In this document: positions 15,296 to 24,809 of the stretch, in pieces
Layout: each line of letters opens with the position of its first letter
Position numbering within the stretch: position 1 is the stretch's first letter
NCBI GenBank assembly: GCA_022824205.1
Contig: JAJEAI010000150.1
Coordinates: 1-60,179 of the forward strand
Reading direction: 5' to 3'
DNA length: 60,179 nt
Origin: Candidatus Binatia bacterium
GTDB lineage: Bacteria; Desulfobacterota; Binatia; UBA9968; JAJDTQ01
Notes under the pieces: generated by a model
What the model saw: only the letters and a program-made list of their open reading frames with translations
What the model was told of the DNA's origin: nothing
The model's database searches: none
Program-made: the position numbers and the translations under genes

Positions 15296-17377
15296 ATGGA
15301 CACCTTCAACTCATTCTTCATCGGCTTGGCCAACATTCTGCCGTTCAGCGAGGCGGGACAGGACCCGTTCCTGTTCATGCTCATCGGCATCGCCATCGGG
15401 TTCGTGGTGGGCATCCTGCCGGGACTGGGGGGCGCCACCACGCTGGCGCTCATGCTCCCGTTCATCTACAACATGGACCCCACCACCGCGTTCGCGTTCC
15501 TGCTGGGCTCCAACGCGGTCACCGCCACCACCGGGGACATCACCTCGATCCTCTTCGGCGTGCCGGGGGAGGGCATCACCGCGGCGACCATCGTCGACGG
15601 CCACCCCATGGCCAAGAAGGGTGAGGCCGGGCGCGCCCTCGGGGCCGCGCTCATGAGCTCGCTGGTGGGCGCGGTGTTCGGCGCGTTCGCCCTGGCACTG
15701 GCCATTCCCATCGTGCAGCCGCTGGTGCTCTCCATCGGCTCCTCGGAATTCTTCATGCTGGCCCTCCTGGGCATCACGTTCGTCGCCTCCCTGAGCGGCG
15801 GCAACATGCTCAAGGGACTATGCACCGGCGCCTTCGGGCTGATCCTCGCCACCGTCGGCCTGGACCCCATCGAGAGCGTGCCGCGCTTCACCCTGGATCC
15901 GCTCATCGGCGAGGATGCGGCGCTGTTCCTGTGGGACGGCCTCTCGCTGGTCTCGGTCACGGTGGGACTGTTCGCCATCCCCGAGATCATCGAGCTGTCG
16001 GTACAGGGATCGAGCATCGCGCGCCAGTCCACCGGCAAGCTGGGCGGCGTCATGCAGGGGATCGTCGACACCTTCCGGCACTGGAAGCTGGTGCTGGGGT
16101 GCAGCGCCATCGGCTCCTACATCGGCCTCATCCCCGGCCTGGGGGGCGGTCCGGCCCAGTGGGTGGCCTACGCCCACGCGGTGCAGAGCTCCGGCGGGGA
16201 CAAGGACCGCTTCGGCAAGGGCGCCATCGAGGGCGTGCTGGGACCGGGCGCGGCCAACAACTCCAAGGAGGGCGGCGCGCTGGTGCCGACCATCGCCTTC
16301 GGCGTGCCCGGCAGCGTCTCCATGGCGATCCTGCTGGGGGCGTTCATCATTCAGGGGATCGTGCCCGGACCGGACCTGCTGGACCCGGAAAAGCACCTGG
16401 ACCTCACGTTTTCCTTCGTCTGGATCATCGTCGTCTCCAACATCATCACCGTGGCCGTCTGCCTGCTGTTCCTGAACCAGCTCGCCAAGATCACGTTCGT
16501 CAAGGGCACCTACCTGATCCCCTTCCTCCTGCTGCTCATCTATTTGGGGGGCTTCGCGGTCAACAACGCCTTCGGCGACATGCTGCTGGTGCTGCTGTTC
16601 GGCGCGGTGGGATGGCTCATGGTGCGGTTCGACTGGCAGCGTCCGCCGCTGTTGCTGGGGCTGGTCCTGGGCGGGATCGCGGAGAACAACCTGTTCATCG
16701 CCACCAAGGTCTATGGCGTCGGTTTCCTGCTGCGGCCTGGGGTCATCATCATCGCACTCCTGATCCTGGCCGGAGCGCTCTATCCCCTTTATCAGTCCTA
16801 CCGGGAGCGCAAGCGGGCCGAGAGCCACGAGGACAAGTTCGAGGTCCCGGGCGTCACCAAGACGACGGAACCGGTGTCGCGCAACGACCGCATCGCGAGC
16901 GGCGTGTTCGCGCTGTGCTTCGTCGCGCTGTTCGCCTACGTGATGCGCGAGGTCTTCTTCGGCTTCGGCGCCTTCGAGGAACGGGCCGCGCTGTTCCCGC
17001 TCATCATCGGCCTTCCCGCCCTGGTCATCAGCGGGGTGGTGTTCGTGAAGGAAATCACCATCACCACCCGAGTGGTCGTGCACGGAGAAGAGGGCGTGGA
17101 GGAGGTGGAAGAAATTTCGCCGGAAGAGACGCGCCGCCGCACCTTGGCCATCAGCGCCTGGGTGGTGGGATTCTTCATTTCCATCTGGCTCATCGGCTTC
17201 GTGTGGTCATCGATGGTGGCGACCTTCCTCTACCTCAAGCTCGGGGCGCGGGAGAGCTGGCTCATGTCCGTCATCCTGACGGCGGTGGCGTACGCGTTCT
17301 TCGCCGGCATTTTCGACATGGCCCTCCATCTGCCGTTCCCGCCAGGCGACCTGTTCGTCTGGCTCGGACTGGATTGA
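15296..17377 (+). CDS. Tripartite tricarboxylate transporter: TctA permease fused to TctB
   Basis: 693 aa, against about 500 for a normal TctA. Residues 1-500 are TctA with the repeated signatures GILPGLGGATTLALMLPF and, in the second half, IPGLGGGPAQWVAYAHA plus FGVPGSVSMAILLGAF. After a charged linker (near residues 500-530), the last 160 residues contain four hydrophobic helices (RIASGVFALCFVALFAYVM ... LFVWLGLD) that match the small TctB subunit. The complete membrane part of the carrier is thus one polypeptide. A binding protein of the TctC type lies 4.7 kb upstream. The substrate is probably a carboxylate but is unknown. Confidence 0.9.
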   Translation: MDTFNSFFIGLANILPFSEAGQDPFLFMLIGIAIGFVVGILPGLGGATTLALMLPFIYNMDPTTAFAFLLGSNAVTATTGDITSILFGVPGEGITAATIVDGHPMAKKGEAGRALGAALMSSLVGAVFGAFALALAIPIVQPLVLSIGSSEFFMLALLGITFVASLSGGNMLKGLCTGAFGLILATVGLDPIESVPRFTLDPLIGEDAALFLWDGLSLVSVTVGLFAIPEIIELSVQGSSIARQSTGKLGGVMQGIVDTFRHWKLVLGCSAIGSYIGLIPGLGGGPAQWVAYAHAVQSSGGDKDRFGKGAIEGVLGPGAANNSKEGGALVPTIAFGVPGSVSMAILLGAFIIQGIVPGPDLLDPEKHLDLTFSFVWIIVVSNIITVAVCLLFLNQLAKITFVKGTYLIPFLLLLIYLGGFAVNNAFGDMLLVLLFGAVGWLMVRFDWQRPPLLLGLVLGGIAENNLFIATKVYGVGFLLRPGVIIIALLILAGALYPLYQSYRERKRAESHEDKFEVPGVTKTTEPVSRNDRIASGVFALCFVALFAYVMREVFFGFGAFEERAALFPLIIGLPALVISGVVFVKEITITTRVVVHGEEGVEEVEEISPEETRRRTLAISAWVVGFFISIWLIGFVWSSMVATFLYLKLGARESWLMSVILTAVAYAFFAGIFDMALHLPFPPGDLFVWLGLD

Positions 17378-17440
17378 CCGGGCCAAACCCTCGTGTCCAG
17401 CGTGACGGCGTCACGGTGGGGCGCCGGACACGACGCTGGT

Positions 17441-17469
17441 TTGACCCTCCACAGGGCGTCCGATAGATT
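17441..17469 (+). promoter_or_regulatory. Promoter for the M48 protease gene, predicted start site at the ATG
   Basis: TTGACC (17441-17446), 17-base spacer, TAGATT (17464-17469). Six bases separate the -10 element from the ATG at 17476, so transcription would begin at or next to the start codon. There is no room for a ribosome-binding site. Confidence 0.6.
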
Positions 17470-17475
17470 TCAGGT

Positions 17476-18846
17476 ATGCGGAAGGCCCTCCACTTCTGGG
17501 CGGTGGTGCTGTTGGTTCTCTGCCACGCGACGGCGCCGCTCCGCATGCCGTCCGCTTACGCGCTTTCCCAGGACGAGGAAATCCGCATCAGCCGCCAGTT
17601 CCGGCGCGAGGCCCGGCGCCGGCTCAAGTTCATCGAAGATCCCGAGGTCGAGCTCTATGCCGACCGCATCGGCCGTCGTGTTCTCGAAGCCGTCGGCAAC
17701 ATCCGGTACCCGTACCGCTTCTTCGTCATCGACGACCCGTCGCTGAACGCCTTCGCGGTGCCCGGCGGCAGCATCTTCCTGCACTCCGGCCTCATTCGGC
17801 GGGTGGAGAGCACGGACGAGCTGGCTTCGGTCATAGCCCACGAGATCGTCCACGTGAACGCGCGGCACTTTCACGTTCTCTCTTCCTCCACCGACGCCGC
17901 CATGCTCATCGGCATGCTGGGGGTGTTCCTGGCGCCGGTCCTGGGGCCTGCCGCCCTGGCCGGGCCCGCCGTCGCCATGACGCGGCAACTGGAGTTCAGC
18001 CGGCAGATGGAGGAACAGGCGGACAACCTGGGCGTCGGCTACCTCGCGCGCGCCGGTTACAATCCCCAGGCCGCGGTCACCTTCATGCAGAGGATGTACC
18101 GCGAACGGCTGTTGAATCCCGTCGGGCGACCCGCTTACCTGCTGACGCACCCGTTGACGGACAAACGGATCGCCAACCTGTCGGCGTCGATACGCGCCCA
18201 GGGGCTCCCGGCTCCCCGTTTCAGAGGCGCCGACGACATCCAGCGCGTCAAGTTGTTGATCGAATTGCGGGACAAGCCGGATGCGGTGGTGGAACGGCTC
18301 AGGGAAGACCACGAGAACCGTCCCGCGGCCGCCATGCCGATGTACTCGCTGGGCATCGCCTACGCCGCCACCGGGCGTTGGGTACAGGCGCGGGACCTGC
18401 TGGAACGCGCGGCCCGGTTGAAACCGGCCGCCCCCAACATTCAGCGCGACCTCGGACGCGTGTACTTGAACACGGAGGAACTCCCCAAGGCACATGCCGC
18501 CTTGGAGCGCATGCTGGAACGCCACCCCGAAGATCCCATCAGCCACCTGTACCAAGGCCGGCTCTTCGAGAAGGAATCGCGTTTCCGGGAAGCCGCGCGC
18601 GCCTATCTGAAGGCGCGTCAGTCCGCGCCGTTCTGGTCCGAAGCGGCGCGCCGTCTCGGGTACGCCTACCGGAAACTGAACCAGCCCGGAAAGGCGCATT
18701 ACTACCTGGCCCAGTCGTACCTGCTGCGGGACGAAACCGGCAAGGCCATTGACGCGTTGGAGCGCGCCGCCCAGCAATACGTCCCGGATTCGCCCAGGCA
18801 GCAGGTGATCCAGGACGAAATCGCGGCCATTCGCGCCGGGGGCTGA
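17476..18846 (+). CDS. M48 metalloprotease with TPR repeats, BepA/YfgC-like
   Basis: 456 aa. A signal peptide (1-30) is followed by an M48 peptidase domain with the zinc motif HEIVH at residues 122-126 and the downstream Glu in RQMEEQADNLG. The C-terminal 180 residues are helical with tetratricopeptide repeats (for example AMPMYSLGIAYAATGRWVQA, ISHLYQGRLFEKESRFREAA). This is the plan of BepA, a periplasmic protease and chaperone in outer-membrane protein and LPS-assembly quality control. The start at 17476 is fixed by the promoter sitting directly in front of it. It is transcribed alone and converges on the sigma-factor gene. Confidence 0.9.
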   Translation: MRKALHFWAVVLLVLCHATAPLRMPSAYALSQDEEIRISRQFRREARRRLKFIEDPEVELYADRIGRRVLEAVGNIRYPYRFFVIDDPSLNAFAVPGGSIFLHSGLIRRVESTDELASVIAHEIVHVNARHFHVLSSSTDAAMLIGMLGVFLAPVLGPAALAGPAVAMTRQLEFSRQMEEQADNLGVGYLARAGYNPQAAVTFMQRMYRERLLNPVGRPAYLLTHPLTDKRIANLSASIRAQGLPAPRFRGADDIQRVKLLIELRDKPDAVVERLREDHENRPAAAMPMYSLGIAYAATGRWVQARDLLERAARLKPAAPNIQRDLGRVYLNTEELPKAHAALERMLERHPEDPISHLYQGRLFEKESRFREAARAYLKARQSAPFWSEAARRLGYAYRKLNQPGKAHYYLAQSYLLRDETGKAIDALERAAQQYVPDSPRQQVIQDEIAAIRAGG

Positions 18847-18888
18847 GGCCCGACAAGTCTCTCCGCGCGCCCGCGGCGGAACACCACA

Positions 18889-19638
18889 CTAATCCATGAG
18901 CGCCTTGTAAAGGCGCTTGCGCGCTTGCACGTAGATCTGGCAGATTCTCGCTTCCGTCACCCCCAGCCCCTCGCCGATCTCGCGGAACTTGAGCTCTTGG
19001 TAATGACGTAGCGTGACCACCACCCGTTCGCGCTCCGGAAGCCGCGCCACCGCCTGTTTCAGCTTGTCCATCAGGTCATCGCGTTCCACGTGGTGACACG
19101 GGTCCCGATAGAGTTCCGGTCCCTCGACGCTCCGGTCCATGATCAGGTCCAGCTCGCTGCAGGACGGGTCGTCGAGGCTCAGGCACCCGTGTTCCCCTAC
19201 CTGGTAGTTGAGCTTGTGGTACCGCTCCAGGGGCAGTTCCAGCTCACGCGCCATCTCCTCGGAGGTGGCCTCGCGGCACAGTTGATCGGCGAGCCGCTGG
19301 CGCGCCGCGGCGAAGCGGCGCCCCCAGGCCCGGATCGAACGGCTGACCCAATCGAGGGATCGCAGGCATTGGATCATTTCGCCGTAGACGCGGTGCCTGG
19401 CGTAGACGGGGAACGACACTCCGCGTTTCGGATCGTAGCGGTCCAGTGCTTCCAGCAGACCCACCACGCCGGAGTTGACCAAGGCGTCGATGTCCACGCT
19501 CGGGGGCAGCCGGCGGTGAAGTTGACGGGCGATGGCTTCAACCATAGGGAGGTGGGCCGCGACGCTCTCATCCCGGGAAACCTCTTCCGAGGCCGTCGCC
19601 GGGTGACTCGCCCCCGGCCCGCACGGTGGCTCCTTCAT
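18889..19638 (-). CDS. Sigma-70-family RNA polymerase sigma factor, FliA/WhiG type
   Basis: About 249 aa from the ATG at 19638 (a TTG at 19656 is an alternative). It has region 2 (HLPMVEAIARQLHRRLPP, DALVNSGVVGLLEALDRYDP, RVYGEMIQCLRSLDW), region 3 (EATSEEMARELEL) and region 4 with a helix-turn-helix (LKFREIGEGLGVTEARICQ). The closest family is the SigD/FliA/WhiG group, which drives motility or developmental genes. No flagellar gene is seen in the window. It lies 157 bases downstream of ptsP on the same strand and may be read with it. Confidence 0.88.
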   Translation of the reverse strand: MKEPPCGPGASHPATASEEVSRDESVAAHLPMVEAIARQLHRRLPPSVDIDALVNSGVVGLLEALDRYDPKRGVSFPVYARHRVYGEMIQCLRSLDWVSRSIRAWGRRFAAARQRLADQLCREATSEEMARELELPLERYHKLNYQVGEHGCLSLDDPSCSELDLIMDRSVEGPELYRDPCHHVERDDLMDKLKQAVARLPERERVVVTLRHYQELKFREIGEGLGVTEARICQIYVQARKRLYKALMD

Positions 19639-19794
19639 GCCGCAACATGAGGGCAACCATCGTGCCAGCGGGATGAGGGAGCCTCAACGCCAACGACCAC
19701 GGGCACTTAGCCGCGGTTCGGGGCACGCGGTCCTGGGGGCGGGGTGTCAACGGAAGGAGACCGGCGTCAGGTCTTCGCCGGTCGGGGTGCCGGC

Positions 19795-22200
19795 TCAGCG
19801 ATAGATCTCCACCAGTTCCACCAGTCCGAGGGCACGCATCTCGCCGAAGAGGTGACGCTTGATCTGGTCGACGGTGTCCATCCGGAGCGCGGTCTTCGCG
19901 ATGGCCCGTGCCCGTTCGTAGCTCACCGAGCGTATCAGCTTGCGGACGACGGGTATGGACAGGGACTCCATGCTGAACTCCTCCAGGCCCAGCCCCATCA
20001 ACAGCACGGTGGAGAGCGGGTCGCCGGCCATCTCGCCGCACATCGCCGCCCCCTTGCCGCGCTCCTGGGCGGCGTGAATGACCTGGTTCAGCGCGGACAG
20101 CACCGCGGGGTGAAACGGCTCGTACAGGGGCGCTACCTTGCGGTTGCCGCGGTCCACGGCCAGCAGGTACTGGATGAGATCGTTGGTGCCGATGCTTACG
20201 AAATCCACTTCCTCCACCAGGCGATCGGCCATCTGCACCGCCGACGGCACCTCGATCATGATTCCCAATTCCATCCCGGCATCGAAAGGGACTTGGCGGC
20301 GGGTGAGTTCGGCCTTGATCTCGCGTACCATCGCCTTGACCCGGAGGACCTCCTCCAGGCTCGAGACCATGGGGATCAGCATGCGCACCGGCCCCAGCGC
20401 ACTGGCGCGAAGGATGGCGCGGAGCTGCATCCGGAACGTGTCGGACGCTTCCAGCGACACCCGGATGGAACGCCATCCGAGAAAGGGATTGGGCTCGGAA
20501 CGGGCGAGGCCGACGTAGGGCGGGTACTTGTCGGCGCCGATGTCCAGGGTGCGGATGGTGACGGGCTTGCCGGCCATTCCTTCCACGACCTTCTGGTAGA
20601 GGGCAAACTGCTGCGCCTCCGTGGGGAAGTCATGGTAGGCGAGAAACGGGATCTCGGTGCGGTAAAGGCCGATGCCCTCGGCACCGTGGGCGTGGGCGAA
20701 CCGGATGTCCGTCAGCAGGCCCATGTTGGCGAGCAGACGCACCCGCCGGCCGTCGGTGGTTTCCGCCGGCAAGTCGCGCATCTCGTCGAGCTCGCGATTG
20801 ACGGCCAGATAATGGCGCTCAAGCCGGTCGTACTCGCCGATGATCTCCTTGTTGGGATTGACGAACACCACCCCGGAGTTCCCGTCGACGATCAACGAGT
20901 CCTCCTTGCGCACGCTCTCGAGCAGACCCTCCGCCGCCACCACGGTGGGAATCTCGAATGACTTGGCGAGCAGCGACGCGTGTGACGTGACGCCGCCCGT
21001 GGCCAGCACGATGCCCTGGAAGCGATCGCCTTCGATGACCGCGAGGTCCGCCGGGGAAAGGTCTTCGGCCACCAGGATGGCGGCGCCGTCCGGAATCATG
21101 AGCTGGCGGTCGCCGGAGCCGGACAGGTTGTCCAGCAAGCGCTCGGCGACGTCGCGGATGTCGGCCGTGCGTTCCTTGAGGTAGCTGTCGCCCACCTCGC
21201 TCACGGTCTGCATGTGCTTGCGGAAGGTGCTGGCGACGGCGTAGTAGGCGGTCAATCCCCGGTCGCGGATACGGTGCTCGATCTCGTCGTGCAGGACGGG
21301 ATCGTTGAGCACCAGCCGGTGCACGTCGAAGATCGCCCCGGCCTCGTCGGAGATGAGGGCGATCATGCGGGTCTTGATCTCCGCTACCTGGGCCACGGCG
21401 CGCTGCACCGCCGAACGGAAGCGCTCGACCTCGCCGCGGGTGTCGCCGGTGTGGGATCGGGTGACGGCGCCGAGGTCAAGGCGCCGCTGCATGATGTGCG
21501 CCTTGCCGATGGCGATGCCGGGACAGGCGGACAGTCCGTCGAGACGGCTGCGGAACTTGCGCGGCGCCTCGCCGGTACGCTGCTTGCCCCGTCCCTCGGA
21601 CGACCGGAGGCGCCGCAACGCGCTCACCATGCGCCGGCGCGACTGCTTGCGTTCACGCTCCTTGTCCTTGAGCGAATCCATCAGGCGCGCGTGTACGATG
21701 GTGGTGGATACCTGCGCGGAGATTGCCTTGAGCAGACGGATCTCGTCCTGCGTGAACTCGCGCGGGCGGGAGGTCTGCACTACCAACACGCCGATGGGTT
21801 TGTTGCGCGCGTTGACCGGCACGCCGAAGAAGGAGTGGTATCGTTCCTCGCCGGTCTCCGGGAAATACAGGAACCGCGGATGCGACGGAGCGTCCATCAC
21901 CATCACGGGCTCTCCGGTCTCCACCACGAGTCCGGCTAGCCCGTCTCCGACGTTCATGGAGACGCGCCCCACGGCCACCGAATCCAGTCCCCTGGTGGCG
22001 CTGAGCGTCAGCCGGCCCAGGTCGGCGTCGAGGAGGTAGACCGAGCACACCTCGGTCTGCATGCGCTTGGCCACGATGCCGGCAATGCTGTTGAGGCAGC
22101 CTTGCAGGTCCGCGGCTTCGTCCACGAACCGCCCGATTTCCTCCAGGGTCACCAGGTGGGACGCATCTTCTTCGGGAGCGCGTTCGGTCACGTTGATCAT
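19795..22200 (-). CDS. ptsP: Phosphoenolpyruvate-protein phosphotransferase PtsP (enzyme I-Ntr) with N-terminal GAF domain
   Basis: 801 aa. Residues about 15-165 are a GAF sensor domain ([13 protein letters not shown] ... [15 protein letters not shown]). The rest is enzyme I: the HPr-binding and phospho-His domain with the active His in [13 protein letters not shown], and the PEP-binding barrel with [20 protein letters not shown] and [16 protein letters not shown]. The GAF fusion marks the nitrogen-type PTS, a regulatory phosphorelay rather than sugar uptake. No NPr or EIIA-Ntr gene is nearby. The ATG at 22200 has a TATAAA exactly six bases upstream and shares a 119-base gap with divergent folE. 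Confidence 0.93.
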   Translation of the reverse strand: MINVTERAPEEDASHLVTLEEIGRFVDEAADLQGCLNSIAGIVAKRMQTEVCSVYLLDADLGRLTLSATRGLDSVAVGRVSMNVGDGLAGLVVETGEPVMVMDAPSHPRFLYFPETGEERYHSFFGVPVNARNKPIGVLVVQTSRPREFTQDEIRLLKAISAQVSTTIVHARLMDSLKDKERERKQSRRRMVSALRRLRSSEGRGKQRTGEAPRKFRSRLDGLSACPGIAIGKAHIMQRRLDLGAVTRSHTGDTRGEVERFRSAVQRAVAQVAEIKTRMIALISDEAGAIFDVHRLVLNDPVLHDEIEHRIRDRGLTAYYAVASTFRKHMQTVSEVGDSYLKERTADIRDVAERLLDNLSGSGDRQLMIPDGAAILVAEDLSPADLAVIEGDRFQGIVLATGGVTSHASLLAKSFEIPTVVAAEGLLESVRKEDSLIVDGNSGVVFVNPNKEIIGEYDRLERHYLAVNRELDEMRDLPAETTDGRRVRLLANMGLLTDIRFAHAHGAEGIGLYRTEIPFLAYHDFPTEAQQFALYQKVVEGMAGKPVTIRTLDIGADKYPPYVGLARSEPNPFLGWRSIRVSLEASDTFRMQLRAILRASALGPVRMLIPMVSSLEEVLRVKAMVREIKAELTRRQVPFDAGMELGIMIEVPSAVQMADRLVEEVDFVSIGTNDLIQYLLAVDRGNRKVAPLYEPFHPAVLSALNQVIHAAQERGKGAAMCGEMAGDPLSTVLLMGLGLEEFSMESLSIPVVRKLIRSVSYERARAIAKTALRMDTVDQIKRHLFGEMRALGLVELVEIYR

Positions 22201-22206
22201 GGGCTC

Positions 22207-22212
22207 TTTATA
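22207..22212 (-). promoter_or_regulatory. -10 element of ptsP placed six bases before the ATG
   Basis: Reading leftward, TATAAA at 22212-22207 is followed by six bases and the ptsP ATG at 22200. The -35 region is weak (GTGCCC at the 17-base spacing). If used, the mRNA would start at the ATG; otherwise the AAAGAG overlap could be a ribosome site of a longer transcript. Confidence 0.4.
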
Positions 22213-22284
22213 GCGCAATTCATGCGGCAGGGCACGACACATCGCCGCCGCGCGGACGACCGGGCAAGCGCCAACCGGCTCGAT

Positions 22285-22313
22285 TTGACCCGGTTTCGGG
22301 CAGATGTTACGTT
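22285..22313 (+). promoter_or_regulatory. folE promoter with predicted start at the ATG
   Basis: TTGACC (22285-22290), 17-base spacer, TACGTT (22308-22313), then six bases and the folE ATG at 22320. The geometry is the same as for the M48 protease and hisC genes. No Shine-Dalgarno sequence is present. Confidence 0.5.
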
Positions 22314-22319
22314 GCCTCG

Positions 22320-22919
22320 ATGTCCGTTCAAAGACTCTCCTGCAACCAAGAACAGCGGACGGATTCCATCGCCGGTCATGTTCGCGCCATACTCTCCGCG
22401 CTCGGGGAAGACCCCGAGCGGGAGGGCCTCCAGAAGACCCCGGAACGAGTCGCCGCCGCCCTCTCTTTTCTGACGAGCGGGTATGACCAGGACCCGGAAG
22501 CCATCATCAACGGCGCCCTGTTCACCGAAGACTACCAGGAGATGATCCTGGAGAAGGACATCGATTTCTTCTCCCTCTGCGAGCATCACCTGCTGCCGTT
22601 TCACGGCAAGGTCCACCTGGCCTACATTCCGCGGCGCCAGATCGTCGGCGTGTCCAAGCTGGCGCGCCTGGTGGATGCCTACGCCCGGCGCCTGCAGGTG
22701 CAGGAACGGTTGACCAACCAGATCGCACAGACCGTCATGGAGCGCATCAAGCCGCTGGGGGTCGCGGTGGTGATGGAAGCCGAGCACATGTGCATGCGCA
22801 TGCGCGGCGTCCAGAAGCAGAACTCCACCATCGTCACCAGCGCGCTCCTGGGGGCCTTCCGCACGCAGGAGAAGACGCGCGCGGAGTTCATGAACCTGAT
22901 TCGTGGCCGTCAATTCTGA
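22320..22919 (+). CDS. folE: GTP cyclohydrolase I
   Basis: 199 aa enzyme that converts GTP to 7,8-dihydroneopterin triphosphate, the first step of folate synthesis. Family marks are [20 protein letters not shown], the zinc-site [18 protein letters not shown], [16 protein letters not shown] sequence ([20 protein letters not shown]) and the second zinc Cys in [17 protein letters not shown]. It ends 8 bases before the pepA ATG, so folE, pepA and probably trxA form one transcript. It is divergent from ptsP. Confidence 0.96.
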   Translation: MSVQRLSCNQEQRTDSIAGHVRAILSALGEDPEREGLQKTPERVAAALSFLTSGYDQDPEAIINGALFTEDYQEMILEKDIDFFSLCEHHLLPFHGKVHLAYIPRRQIVGVSKLARLVDAYARRLQVQERLTNQIAQTVMERIKPLGVAVVMEAEHMCMRMRGVQKQNSTIVTSALLGAFRTQEKTRAEFMNLIRGRQF

Positions 22920-22927
22920 TTCATGCC

Positions 22928-24406
22928 ATGGAGATCAAGCTGAGGGAGATCACCCCGGCGCGGGTCGGGAGCGCGCTGCTGGCGCTCCCGGTTACGGACA
23001 AGGCGCTTGGGGACCGCCTGATAGGGACCCTCGACCGTCAACTCGAAGGCCGGTTGCGCGCGCTCATCAAGAAGAGCGGTTTCAAGGGCAAGAGCGGGGC
23101 CTCCCTCTTGATGGCGACACACGGCGCCATGCCCGCCGGGCACCTGCTGCTGGTGGGGCTCGGGAAGCACGACGACAACCGGGTTCATGACTGGCGCGTG
23201 GCCGGTGCCGTCACCGCCCGGGAGTCCGCGCGGTTGTGGGCCGACGAGGCGACCTTCATGCTGCCTCAGGATCGGCAGACGGATCCGGTGGTGAGCGCGG
23301 TTGCCGAAGGCGCACTTCTCAACAGTTACCGCTTCACCAAGTATCGCTCCAACGACACTTCCGCCGCAGGGCTCCGCACCCTCGTCCTGGGACGCACCGC
23401 GGGCACCCGGAGCGTGGCGCTGGCTCGTGCCGTCAAGCGTGCGCGGCTGTCGGCGTCGGCCGTGGCGCTGGCGCGGGACCTGGTGAACGAGCCGGCGTCC
23501 ACGGCCACCGCGGCCTACCTGTCCGAGCAGGCGCTGGCCTCTTGCCAGGGCGCAGGGCTGGAGGTCGAGGTGTGGGGCAAGCGAAAGATCCAGCAGATGA
23601 AGCTGGCCGGACTCCTGGCGGTCAACCAGGGGAGCCGCGAGGAGCCGCGCTTCATACACATGCGCTACCGCCCCAAGGGGCAGGCGCGGAAGAGGGTAGC
23701 GCTCATCGGCAAGGGCATCACCTTCGATTCCGGCGGACTCTCTCTCAAGCCGGCGCGCTCCATGGAGACCATGAAGCTCGACATGGCGGGCGGCGCGGCG
23801 GTCATCGCGGTCATGAGCGTGTTGCCGGACCTGGCGCCCAAGGCCGAGGTGCTGGGCCTGGTGCCGGCCACGGACAACCTGCCGGACGGCGGCGCGCAGA
23901 AGCCGGGAGACGTCATTCGCTACCGCAGCGGCAAGACCGTCGAGGTCATGAATACCGACGCCGAGGGCCGGCTCATCCTCGCGGACGCCCTGACCCTGGC
24001 GGCGGCGGAGAAGCCCGATTGCATGATCAATCTGGCCACGCTGACCGGGGCCTGCGTCGTGGCGCTGGGCCACGAGTTGGCGGGGCTCTTCAGCAATGAC
24101 GATGAGCTGGCGGAACGGCTGGCGGCGTGCGGCAGGGATGCCGGGGAGGGGCTCTGGCGGCTCCCGCTGGCCGCCGAGTACCGGGAGGACATCAAGAGCA
24201 ACGTCGCCGACATCAAGAACGTGGGCGGCGGTTCCGCCGGCGCCATCACGGCGGCGTTGTTCCTGCAGGAATTCGTCGGCGAGGTCCCGTGGGCGCATCT
24301 GGACATCGCCGGTCCCGCGTTCGCGAGCAAGGAGCATCTCATGCACTCGAAAGGGGGGACCGGGTTCGGCGTCCGGACTCTTCTGAACCTTCTTTCGGAG
24401 ATCTGA
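22928..24406 (+). CDS. pepA: Leucyl aminopeptidase PepA (M17)
   Basis: 492 aa. The C-terminal catalytic domain has the M17 dizinc motifs: GKGITFDSGGLSLKP (Lys and Asp), MKLDMAGGAAV (Asp), and the signature NTDAEGRLILAD (Asp, Glu). The N-terminal domain is also present (SALLALPVTDKALGDR). It is a cytosolic hexameric exopeptidase of peptide turnover and, in some bacteria, also a DNA-binding protein in site-specific recombination. The start codon follows the folE stop by 8 bases. Confidence 0.95.
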   Translation: MEIKLREITPARVGSALLALPVTDKALGDRLIGTLDRQLEGRLRALIKKSGFKGKSGASLLMATHGAMPAGHLLLVGLGKHDDNRVHDWRVAGAVTARESARLWADEATFMLPQDRQTDPVVSAVAEGALLNSYRFTKYRSNDTSAAGLRTLVLGRTAGTRSVALARAVKRARLSASAVALARDLVNEPASTATAAYLSEQALASCQGAGLEVEVWGKRKIQQMKLAGLLAVNQGSREEPRFIHMRYRPKGQARKRVALIGKGITFDSGGLSLKPARSMETMKLDMAGGAAVIAVMSVLPDLAPKAEVLGLVPATDNLPDGGAQKPGDVIRYRSGKTVEVMNTDAEGRLILADALTLAAAEKPDCMINLATLTGACVVALGHELAGLFSNDDELAERLAACGRDAGEGLWRLPLAAEYREDIKSNVADIKNVGGGSAGAITAALFLQEFVGEVPWAHLDIAGPAFASKEHLMHSKGGTGFGVRTLLNLLSEI

Positions 24407-24432
24407 GCCCTGAGGAAGGGAGGCACGTTTCC

Positions 24433-24756
24433 ATGGATATATCCCACGTCGCGGACAACGAGTTCGAAGCGCTGGTGATTCGCGCGCCGGTGCCGGTGCT
24501 GGTGGATTTCTGGGCACCTTGGTGCGGTCCGTGCAAGGCCATCGCGCCGGTGCTGGAAGAGTTGGCGCAGGAGTATGACGGGCGGCTCAAGGTTGTGAAG
24601 ATCAACGTCGACGAGAATCCCGAGACCCCCAGCCGCTACGGCGTGCGGGGAATCCCCAACCTGATGATCTTCCGCGACGGAGAGCTTTCAGGGCAGATCG
24701 TCGGCGCCGCCCCGAAGGCCCGGCTGGTGAGCGAGATCGACAAGGCCCTGGGCTGA
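24433..24756 (+). CDS. trxA: Thioredoxin
   Basis: 107 aa single thioredoxin domain with active site WCGPCK, preceded by VLVDFWAP and followed by YDGRLKVVKINVDENP. The cis-Pro is in RGIPNLMIFRDG, where Asn replaces the common Thr after the Pro. A GGGAGG lies 9 bases upstream of the ATG. It is the third gene of the folE-pepA-trxA group and converges on rodA after 53 bases. Confidence 0.95.
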   Translation: MDISHVADNEFEALVIRAPVPVLVDFWAPWCGPCKAIAPVLEELAQEYDGRLKVVKINVDENPETPSRYGVRGIPNLMIFRDGELSGQIVGAAPKARLVSEIDKALG

Positions 24757-24809
24757 CCCGCCCGAGGGTTCCGGCGCGCCCGCGGGCGTGGCGCTTCCCC
24801 GGACGGGGA

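Noticed and set aside
18889..19638. FliA motility sigma factor with its flagellar genes
   Set aside because: The protein belongs to the FliA/WhiG group, but no flagellar gene is in the window, so the fliA symbol was not given.
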